Origin: Candidatus Moraniibacteriota bacterium
Lineage (GTDB): Bacteria; Patescibacteriota; Minisyncoccia; Moranbacterales; UBA2206
Direction: 5' to 3'
Length of the DNA: 44,213 bases
NCBI GenBank assembly: GCA_003482885.1
Contig: DMXN01000032.1
Coordinates: 97,974 to 142,186 of the forward strand
The translations under genes were made by a program, and so were the position numbers. Shown here piece after piece: positions 23,957 to 29,968 of the stretch. Positions within the stretch are counted from its first letter, which is position 1; the number at the start of each line of letters is the position of its first letter. A model generated the notes under the pieces. It did not search any database, was not told the DNA's origin, and worked only from the letters and a program-made list of their open reading frames with translations.

Positions 23957-26062
23957 TTATTCCGGTTGTTTTGCCATTCGGGCGGAAAGATTAATTCTGC
24001 CTTGCGAATCAATTTCTTTCACTTTCACAGCAATAACATCGCCGATCTTCAAAACATCTTCCACTTTTTCAATTCGGCGATCGGCGATTTCGGAAATATG
24101 GATAAGCCCTTCTTGTCCCGGTAAAATTTCAGCGAAAGCGCCGAACGCCATAATACGGGTGATTTTGGCGTTAAATAGTTCTCCGGCTTTCACTTCATGA
24201 GTGAGATTATCAATCCATTGTTTGGCTTTTTCAGCGGAAGCTTCGTCGGGAGAAGTGATATAAATCATTCCGTCGTCTTCAATATCAATTTGCACGCCTG
24301 TTTGATCGATGATTTCATTGATAATTTTTCCGCCGGTGCCGATAACATTTCTAATTTTTTCCGGATTGATTCGCAGAATAATAATTCTTGGCGCGTATTG
24401 CGACATTTCTTTTCTCGGTTCAGAGATAGTCTCGGTTATTTTTTTCAAAATTTCTAAACGATTTTTATGCGATTGTGTCAAAACGGCGGAAAGCATTTCC
24501 AGCGATACGCCGTCCACTTTCACATCCATTTGCATAGCGGTAATACCTTTTTCCGTTCCGGCGACTTTAAAATCCATATCGCCATAATGATCTTCAAGAC
24601 CTTGAATGTCGGTGAGAATTTTGAAATTATTATCTTTTCCGACAATAATTCCCATTGCAATTCCACTCACCGGCCGCTTGATCGGCACGCCGGCGTCCAT
24701 TAAAGATAAAGTTGATCCGCAAGTGGAAGCCATAGAAGACGAGCCATTGGAAGAAAGAATTTCAGAAACTAAAAGCATTGTGTAGGGAAATTCTTCCTTG
24801 GAAGGAAGCACGGGAACGAGCGCTTTTTCAGCGAGAGCTCCGTGGCCGACTTCACGCCGTCCCGGTCCGCGCATCGGCCGTACTTCGCCGACGGAAAATG
24901 GCGGAAAATTATAAAGGTGGATATAGCGTTTTTTCATATCGACTTCCATTGTGTCGATAACTTGCTGATCGCCGGGCGAACCAAGCGTTGTGATTGTGAG
25001 CGCTTGCGTTTCTCCGCGAGTGAATAATCCTGTGCCGTGCGTTCTTGGCAAGATTCCCGTAAGACATTCAATATTTCTGATTTCATCCAGTTTTCGTCCA
25101 TCCGGCCGCAATTCTTTTTCTAAAATATTCTTGTGCACGATTTCATCGGAAACTTCTTCAAAAACAATTTCCGCCACTTCTTTCAGTTTTTCTATTTCTT
25201 CCGGGAAATTTGTTTTAATGTATTCTTTAACTTTATCTTGAATGGCGCTTAATTTATTTTCGATTATTTTTTTATCTTTGTCATAAAGCGCTTCAGCCAA
25301 ACCTTCGGAAAGCAAAATTTCTTTGATTTTCTCTTCAAATTCGGGCGTTCCGGCTACCAGCGCGGGAGCGCTTTTTTCTTTGCCGGCTTCTTTTTGGATT
25401 TCCAGAATAAAGCCGGTGATTTTCTTGATAGCTTCTTGCCCGAAGGCGAGAGCTTTTAATATTTCTTCCTCGGGGATTTCTTTGGCTGCGGTTTCAATCA
25501 TATTGATTTTATCGGAACTGCCGGAAACCAATAAATCCAATTCGCCTTCGGTTAATTCGCCGTTAACAGGGTTTAAAATAAATTCTTCTTTATTTTTTCC
25601 TACGCGCGCAGCGGCTACGGGGCCGTTCCATGGAATATTAGAAATGGAAAGCGCGGTGGAAGCGGCGATAATTGCCAGCGTATCCGGATCATTTTCTCCG
25701 TCGTAAGAAAGAACGGTAATAATCACTTGCACATCATTGCGCATTCGGTGATTAAAAAGCGGACGGACGGTTCGATCCACCGCTCGACCGGAAAGAACGG
25801 CGTCGTCTGATGGACGACCTTCTCGTTTGATAAATCGCGAGCCTTTGATTTTTCCGGCGGCATAATATCTTTCTTCGAAATCCACCATCAAGGGAAAATA
25901 TCCGCTGATGCGCGAAGCGCCTTTGCTCATAACGGCAGTCGCTAAAACTATCGTGTCGCCATAACGAACTGTGACGGCGCCGTTAGCCTGTCCGGCAAGC
26001 AAGCCGGTTTCAATTTCCAAGATTCGTCCTCCGATTTGGAGCGACCATTTTTTTTGTTCCAT
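23957..26062 (-). CDS. pnp: Polyribonucleotide nucleotidyltransferase (PNPase)
   Basis: 701 residues, full length for the family. A phosphorolytic 3'-5' exoribonuclease working as a trimer in RNA decay. Two RNase PH domains (about 1-215 and 300-525) are joined by a helical linker. The second has RPDGRKLDEIR, the phosphate-site segment GSSSMASTCGSTL and the metal-site Asp region GDMDFKVAGTEKGITAMQMD. The KH domain (about 547-610) has GTGGKII, and an S1 domain (about 620-695) ends in INLSARM. Classically rpsO lies directly upstream; here a RAYT, a HEPN/MNT pair and an NYN gene lie between them. The leader (26063-26302) carries a CGTAGCC/GGCTAAC-type hairpin. Confidence 0.97.
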   Translation of the reverse strand: MEQKKWSLQIGGRILEIETGLLAGQANGAVTVRYGDTIVLATAVMSKGASRISGYFPLMVDFEERYYAAGKIKGSRFIKREGRPSDDAVLSGRAVDRTVRPLFNHRMRNDVQVIITVLSYDGENDPDTLAIIAASTALSISNIPWNGPVAAARVGKNKEEFILNPVNGELTEGELDLLVSGSSDKINMIETAAKEIPEEEILKALAFGQEAIKKITGFILEIQKEAGKEKSAPALVAGTPEFEEKIKEILLSEGLAEALYDKDKKIIENKLSAIQDKVKEYIKTNFPEEIEKLKEVAEIVFEEVSDEIVHKNILEKELRPDGRKLDEIRNIECLTGILPRTHGTGLFTRGETQALTITTLGSPGDQQVIDTMEVDMKKRYIHLYNFPPFSVGEVRPMRGPGRREVGHGALAEKALVPVLPSKEEFPYTMLLVSEILSSNGSSSMASTCGSTLSLMDAGVPIKRPVSGIAMGIIVGKDNNFKILTDIQGLEDHYGDMDFKVAGTEKGITAMQMDVKVDGVSLEMLSAVLTQSHKNRLEILKKITETISEPRKEMSQYAPRIIILRINPEKIRNVIGTGGKIINEIIDQTGVQIDIEDDGMIYITSPDEASAEKAKQWIDNLTHEVKAGELFNAKITRIMAFGAFAEILPGQEGLIHISEIADRRIEKVEDVLKIGDVIAVKVKEIDSQGRINLSARMAKQPE

Positions 26063-26272
26063 AAAAAAACGCGTAGCCTTAGGCTAACAGCGTTATAAAC
26101 ACGATAGTAAGTTTTTTCTTAAAAACTCATTATTGTGCCTGTTACGCACTAACCAAGGCTTAAATTAAAATTATTTAACGAACAATACAAGCGTAGCTTG
26201 TTTTTGGGGGTTTGTCAAAAAAAATCATGAAAATTCAGATTAATTTATTTGTGTCAAATTTCTTTTATTGCA

Positions 26273-26295
26273 GGAACGGGTTTATAACCCGTTCC
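26273..26295. repeat. REP palindrome on the 3' side of the RAYT gene
   Basis: GGAACGGGTT and AACCCGTTCC with a 3-nt loop, 8 bases beyond the RAYT stop. It is an inverted copy of 26850-26872, including the GCA extension next to it. Confidence 0.88.
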
Positions 26296-26302
26296 ACATA
26301 GT

Positions 26303-26809
26303 TTAGGGGCAATAAATGTCATCAACCGTAATTTCACATTGCGGATTGGCGCTAGACCAGCACCAGTATTCCGGTGTGATTACATAATTTTTCTTTACGG
26401 GATTATTATGAATATAGATTGCTTTTTGAAAATAGAATTCTTCGGTTTCTATTATTTTAGGCATATTGGTTTTTTCCCAAAATTCATATTTTCCATCGGC
26501 ATCTAAAAATAATTTTAGCACATTTGGTTCTGTATTCTCAATATTTTTGCGAAATTCTTTGGAAGTGAATTTCTTGAAATCGCAGACAAAGCCGGAAACA
26601 TCGGGAGAACCGATTATTAAATGAATGTGATTCAGCATAAAAACAAAAGCGTAGATTTTCAGTTGTTTTTCTCTTTGGCAATATTTCAGCGAGTTAGCCA
26701 AAATATTCCAGCGGTATTGGCGATCAAAAAAATAATAGAGATGCTTGACGCTGAAAGTGAGAAAATAGACACCTGAATTAAATTCTTTATGTATTTTTAC
26801 CGAGGGCAT
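26303..26809 (-). CDS. REP-associated tyrosine transposase (RAYT), TnpA-REP
   Basis: 168 residues. It is a Y1 transposase-type HUH enzyme: MLNHIHLIIGSP carries the HxH metal site (H61, H63) and YIHNNPVKKNYV the likely catalytic Tyr (Y131), followed by the WSSA segment typical of RAYTs. These enzymes cut and join single-stranded REP palindromes. The gene is flanked by two inverted REP hairpins (26273-26295 and 26850-26872), the classic RAYT layout. It sits between pnp and the MNT gene. The domain is complete, so the enzyme may be active. Confidence 0.92.
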   Translation of the reverse strand: MPSVKIHKEFNSGVYFLTFSVKHLYYFFDRQYRWNILANSLKYCQREKQLKIYAFVFMLNHIHLIIGSPDVSGFVCDFKKFTSKEFRKNIENTEPNVLKLFLDADGKYEFWEKTNMPKIIETEEFYFQKAIYIHNNPVKKNYVITPEYWCWSSANPQCEITVDDIYCP

Positions 26810-26849
26810 TGTGAAAGCTTTGAGAAATTAAAAAGTTATTAAACCATAT

Positions 26850-26872
26850 GGAACGGGTTGTAAACCCGTTCC
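26850..26872. repeat. REP palindrome on the 5' side of the RAYT gene
   Basis: GGAACGGGTT / AACCCGTTCC with a GTA loop, followed by TGC, the mirror image of the copy at 26273-26295. It lies 40 bases upstream of the RAYT start. Confidence 0.88.
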
Positions 26873-26954
26873 TGCGGAGAGTAAGCATTATATCAAAAAA
26901 CTTCTTTTTATTCTCGCTGAGGCTTGATGAAGCTATCGAGTGTTTATACAAAAC

Positions 26955-27269
26955 TTAAGCGATTTTTATGCCGGTTTTTTTGATTTCATGCGCCATTGGA
27001 TTCCAATAATCGTTGAAGTCTTCCATGGTAAAACTATGCGGTTCAATTCTATTGTCTATGTCTTCTCTAGCTCTCCATAATTTCAAAATATTGGCATCGC
27101 GATTTTTTTTAATTTTTTCAGTAATAATCGCAACATCAATGTCGCTCCATTTTGTAGGTTTTCCGTGAGCATAGGAGCCAAATAAATAAATAGCAGAAAA
27201 GGGAATTTTTTGCGCTCTTAATTTTTTGGCATATTTTGCAACTATTTTTTTTGCTTCAATTCTAGACAT
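26955..27269 (-). CDS. MNT-type minimal nucleotidyltransferase (MntA-like)
   Basis: 104 residues. FGSYAHGKPTKWSDIDVAII fits the GSx10DxD motif of MntA-type nucleotidyltransferases exactly, with a third acidic residue expected near EPHSFTMEDF. In the HepT/MntA toxin-antitoxin family such proteins modify the HEPN toxin with AMP. Its start overlaps the end of the HEPN gene by 28 bases, so both are translated together, toxin gene first. Whether this pair is a toxin system or a housekeeping pair cannot be told by sequence alone. Confidence 0.85.
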   Translation of the reverse strand: MSRIEAKKIVAKYAKKLRAQKIPFSAIYLFGSYAHGKPTKWSDIDVAIITEKIKKNRDANILKLWRAREDIDNRIEPHSFTMEDFNDYWNPMAHEIKKTGIKIA

Positions 27270-27649
27270 AATTTTTTATAAACACTAATCGTTTTATCAA
27301 TATGATTTTTGGCGTATTCTTTTGTAATTTGTTTGTACAAACTCAATTTATAATCGGGATAACGAGCGCGAATATTAAATTCATTGGTTGTATAAAGAAA
27401 GTCTTTTTCTTCTTTTGAAATTTCCAGTTTTGCTATTTCTTGCAAACGGACAAGATCATGAATTCTTGGTGCTTGATCTTTTGTGTGCTTAACGACATGC
27501 GCTTTTAATATTTTTTCCAAAACAATATGGGCGAAAAAAAGAGAATCAGAATATCTTTTCGATTTAAAAAGTGCGTTCATTGTTACGAAATCATGCTCGG
27601 CCGTAGCCATCCAATAGTGAATAAGTTTATTTATGCTAATTTCTTTCAT
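27242..27649 (-). CDS. HEPN domain protein, partner of the MNT protein
   Basis: 135 residues, all helical. HYWMATAEHDFVTMNALF and FFAHIVLEKILKAHVV are the hallmarks of the HEPN domain, and the helix with RIHDLVRLQ and the RARYPDYK segment follow. The RNase-type R-x4-6-H motif of active HepT toxins is not clearly present, though RIHDL is close, so activity is open. The gene lies upstream of and overlaps the MNT gene. A TATAGA -10 box ends 6 bases before the ATG (27656-27664), so the operon mRNA appears leaderless. Confidence 0.83.
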   Translation of the reverse strand: MKEISINKLIHYWMATAEHDFVTMNALFKSKRYSDSLFFAHIVLEKILKAHVVKHTKDQAPRIHDLVRLQEIAKLEISKEEKDFLYTTNEFNIRARYPDYKLSLYKQITKEYAKNHIDKTISVYKKLCLELKQKK

Positions 27650-27655
27650 GTGTAT

Positions 27656-27664
27656 TCTATATCA
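27656..27664 (-). promoter_or_regulatory. Extended -10 promoter of the HEPN/MNT pair (leaderless)
   Basis: Minus strand TGATATAGA (TGn plus TATAGA), 6 bases before the ATG at 27649. It lies within the last few codons of the upstream NYN gene, so the pair could be expressed separately from it. Confidence 0.5.
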
Positions 27665-28154
27665 AAAACTTTTTCTTATTTTCGCTAAGATTGATGAAAT
27701 CGTCGAGTTCTTCTATCAGTTTATTGCTAGTGGATTCGGAAAAAGCGGCGCCTTCTACTCGGCAACCCGTAGTTGATTGAATGTATTTTACCAGTGGAAT
27801 ATAGTCGCCGTCGCCGGAAACTAAAACAATAGCATCCAAACTTTTAGACATTTTGATAGCATCCACGGCGATGCCGACATCCCAGTCGCCTTTTTTGGCT
27901 CCGCCGGGAAATATTTGCAAGTCTTTGGTTTTCACCTCGTAGCCGACTTTTTCCAGCGCGTCGAAAAATTTTTCTTCCTGTCCTTCTAAAGTTTTGATTC
28001 CATAAGCGATGGCGCGAATCAGTTTTCGGTCGTCGACCGCGGCTTTCAAAACCTGATCAAAATTAACTTTTTTTTGGTGCAAAACTTTGGCGGAATAATA
28101 CAAATTTTGAATATCCACCAAAACCCCAATTCGTTGTTCGCTAAAAATTGACAT
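27657..28154 (-). CDS. NYN domain protein (LabA/DUF88-like putative RNase)
   Basis: 165 residues. RIGVLVDIQNLYYSAK (first Asp, D13), DVGIAVDAIKM and VLVSGDGDYIPLV (DGD) are the metal-binding acidic motifs of NYN/PIN-like nucleases of the LabA group, which are thought to process RNA. It starts 4 bases after the S15 gene stop and is probably cotranscribed with it. That position next to rpsO and pnp fits a role in RNA metabolism (inference). Confidence 0.88.
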   Translation of the reverse strand: MSIFSEQRIGVLVDIQNLYYSAKVLHQKKVNFDQVLKAAVDDRKLIRAIAYGIKTLEGQEEKFFDALEKVGYEVKTKDLQIFPGGAKKGDWDVGIAVDAIKMSKSLDAIVLVSGDGDYIPLVKYIQSTTGCRVEGAAFSESTSNKLIEELDDFINLSENKKKFLI

Positions 28155-28158
28155 AAAA

Positions 28159-28428
28159 TTATCCTTTTAATTCAAGTTTTTTAATTAAAACTTTATAACT
28201 TTTTTCGTTAGTTTTTTTTAAATAATCGAGAAGCCGTTTTCTTTTGGAAACCATCTTGAGCAGTCCGCGACGGGAATGAAAATCCTTGGCGTTTTTCTTG
28301 AGATGGGTGGTTAATTTTTTGATTGTTTCGGTAAAAAGAGCGACTTGATATTCCGGCGATCCGGTATCTTTGTCATGTCTTTTGACTTCTTTTGTCACTT
28401 TTTCCTTTTGTTTGTTGCTAAGAGCCAT
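28159..28428 (-). CDS. rpsO: 30S ribosomal protein S15
   Basis: 89 residues, full length. The family motifs DTGSPEYQVALFTETIKKLTTHLKKN are visible in two pieces: TGSPEYQVALFT and HSRRGLLKMVSKRKRLLDYL, the residues that bind the 16S rRNA central domain. The NYN gene follows directly. Upstream lies the structured RNA region with its terminator at 28553-28584, so rpsO probably starts from its own promoter in the 120 bases between them. No S15 autoregulatory fold was examined in detail. Confidence 0.97.
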   Translation of the reverse strand: MALSNKQKEKVTKEVKRHDKDTGSPEYQVALFTETIKKLTTHLKKNAKDFHSRRGLLKMVSKRKRLLDYLKKTNEKSYKVLIKKLELKG

Positions 28429-28545
28429 AAAACGATTGAGGCAAAACAGAAGTTGCGTTTTTATCCGTCAACTGCAGCTTGCTAATGATGAATAATTATA
28501 CTTAAAGACTATATTAAAATTGTGGTTTTGGCAAATTTTTTTTGG

Positions 28546-28584
28546 AAAATAAAAAAGGACGAACTCGATTGAGTCTGTCCTTTT
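28546..28584 (-). terminator. Rho-independent terminator of the structured RNA
   Basis: On the minus strand AAAAGGAC pairs with GTCCTTTT around a GACTC..GAGTT inner stem, followed by TTTTTTATTTT. This is a strong terminator ending the transcript that covers 28585-29068. Confidence 0.85.
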
Positions 28585-29068
28585 AGTTTGGTTTCCTGAA
28601 ACATTTGCCAAGCTCTGCTTGGCAGACCATCAATTTGGCAGACCATCAATAGGGATGGTCAATATGCTCATTTTCTAGCCGAGACAGCCGATCCGGGATT
28701 CACGCGTTTACCAACGGATTCGCGACCAAGTTTTTTAAGGAATTTGGCGAAAACCTTTTTTCCTACTTATGCTCACGCATGAGTAGTTTTGTCGGGACAG
28801 TATCTTTTTCGAATACCGCCCCGACATAAGATGTGTGAGAATATTCCTTTGAACAGAATATTCTTACAGTGTAGGTGTAAAGTTGCCTCCCCCTCACTCT
28901 TCGGGAAGGCTCTATCTCTGTGACATGCGCAGACGGATCTGCGCCGCACAGGTGACACTCCCCTATCTGACAACAACAGGGGAACTCGCTTATCTTTCCA
29001 TCCTCATAACGCGAATACCGTTAGGCTAACTTTGGCTTAATACAGGCGTAATTAGCATCTCTGTTTCA
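28585..29068 (-). ncRNA. Highly structured RNA candidate, class unknown
   Basis: Read on the minus strand from a likely promoter (29075-29102) to the terminator at 28546-28584, about 500 nt. It holds a chain of strong hairpins: CCCCTG..CAGATAGGGG (about 28958-28985), GCGCAGA/TCTGCGC (about 28926-28944), GCCTTCCC/GGGGAGGC (about 28886-28911), GAATATTC/GAATATTC (about 28839-28863), GTCGGGGCGGTATTC/GATACTGTCCCGAC (28792-28826) and TACTCATGC/GCATAAGTA (about 28765-28786). A 32-codon open stretch follows with no start codon, beginning VGKKVFAKFLKK and ending in VSARK and TGA (28670-28768). I looked for tmRNA (tRNA-like ends, CCA), RNase P (GAGGAAAGTCC) and SRP (GGAAGCAGC) signatures and found none. 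Confidence 0.6.
28608..28660. repeat. Double-hairpin repeat at the 3' end of the structured RNA
   Basis: TGCCAAGC/GCTTGGCA (28608-28627) is followed by a duplicated TTGGCAGACCATCAAT-like segment and GACCATC/GATGGTC (28641-28660). It is of the double-hairpin type seen at 15040-15069 and inside lspA. Confidence 0.55.
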
Positions 29069-29224
29069 TCTAAAATTATGTAAAAACTAGTTTATTTTTC
29101 AAAAACACCCCTATATGAAGCCAATATTAAACAAATCGAGGTTTAAAACAATTAATTAATGTATCAGATTTTGGCTTATATAAAGCATATCCAGCCTAAC
29201 GGTATTCGCGTTCATAAACAGGAT
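29004..29224. repeat. Long inverted repeat, arms of about 32 nt
   Basis: TTTCCATCCT..AACGCGAATACCGTTAGGCT (29004-29036 area) is matched in inverse orientation by AGCCTAACGGTATTCGCGTT..AGGATGGAAA (29193-29228), with one small gap. The arms enclose about 155 AT-rich bases. The repeat brackets the 5' end and promoter of the structured RNA. It may be a mobile-element footprint or the base of a large RNA/DNA hairpin. Confidence 0.75.
29075..29102 (-). promoter_or_regulatory. Likely promoter of the structured RNA
   Basis: Minus strand TTGAAA (29097-29102) and CATAAT (29075-29080) with a 16-base spacer. Predicted start near 29068. Confidence 0.45.
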
Positions 29225-29239
29225 GGAAATCATAGGTTT

Positions 29240-29425
29240 TCATATTTTCCTCCTTTTTTTGCCCTTACCTTTCGGCTCGGGCGAGTTGTCATCCTTTGCT
29301 TTGACAGCTGCAATTGTCAAAGCGAGGAGGATGGTTATGAATAATACAACCATGACGAGTGTCATGGGTTCTTTTATTGGGTTTGCCAGGAAGTCCTGCA
29401 AAGCCCTTAACTCAAGATAGGTCAT
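29240..29425 (-). CDS. Small single-helix membrane protein
   Basis: 61 residues: a short amphipathic start (MTYLELRALQDFLANP), one membrane helix (about 21-45, MTLVMVVLFITILLALTIAA) and a basic tail (KGKGKKRRKI) that should face the cytoplasm. The start is decided by an exact Shine-Dalgarno AGGAGG at 29431-29436, 5 bases from the ATG. That is unusual here because most neighbours have no such site. No family is recognised. It lies upstream of the structured RNA, 15 bases from the outer arm of the long inverted repeat, in a region with no other gene. Confidence 0.65.
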   Translation of the reverse strand: MTYLELRALQDFLANPIKEPMTLVMVVLFITILLALTIAAVKAKDDNSPEPKGKGKKRRKI

Positions 29426-29950
29426 TCTTACCTCCTCTCATCTCCGCAATTCAAAATTCAAATCCTCACCCCGTCGAAACAGGATTGTTTTCTTTTTAAG
29501 CGCCGGTATATTTGCGCGCCGGAAAACAATATGATGAGTTTTGATTTTGAATCGCTTCGGCGATTTTTGTTGGAGTTTAATCTTTCACCGCAAGAGAGAC
29601 CGCCTCTCTTTTTCGGCAATATTTTTTTCACTTCGCCATTTGAAAACACAAAACAAATAAATTTGCTTATGGCTTCAAATGGCGAAATGAAAGCTTAAGT
29701 TGTCAAAGTTCTGAAATTTATATTACCGTTTGTTATGATATTTTTTAGGTTTCATCATAACACTGCACGATAGCATTTTTTAGAAAACTTGTCAAACGAA
29801 ATTTTGTAAAATGCTTTAATAAAGCCGTTTTTGGACTTTAAGATTTTGTGGAATTGTTGAAAATGCCCTGCATAAGCCAAATTGTTGAAAAATCAATATG
29901 GCGGATAAAAATAAAAAAAGTTTAAATTTATTTATCCTGAAACTTTTCTT
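29426..29950. other. Gene-free region upstream of the helicase gene
   Basis: 525 bases with no supported gene. It has a 13-bp inverted repeat TTCGCCATTTGAA (29632-29644) / TTCAAATGGCGAA (29674-29686), a hairpin AAGAGAG/CTCTCTT (about 29591-29610) followed by TTT, and GTTTTC...GAAAAC arms around 29485-29525. The first 150 bases probably hold the promoter and leader of the small membrane protein gene on the minus strand. Confidence 0.5.
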
Positions 29951-29954
29951 TTAT

Positions 29955-29962
29955 GCTACAAT
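29955..29962 (+). promoter_or_regulatory. Extended -10 promoter of the helicase gene (leaderless)
   Basis: TGCTACAAT with its last base at 29962, 6 bases before the ATG at 29969. Transcription should therefore start at the start codon. Confidence 0.6.
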
Positions 29963-29968
29963 GATTCT

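Noticed and set aside
28773..28976. 67-codon frame in the structured RNA region
   Set aside because: It crosses several strong hairpins, has no ribosome site, and is rich in Arg/Cys with no recognisable pattern.
28585..29068. tmRNA, RNase P RNA or SRP RNA
   Set aside because: No tRNA-like 5'/3' ends or CCA, no GAGGAAAGTCC/ACAGAA core and no GGAAGCAGC motif were found on either strand, so no known class was assigned.
29223..29420. 65-codon plus-strand frame
   Set aside because: It is antisense to the small membrane protein gene that has a perfect ribosome-binding site, and has none of its own.
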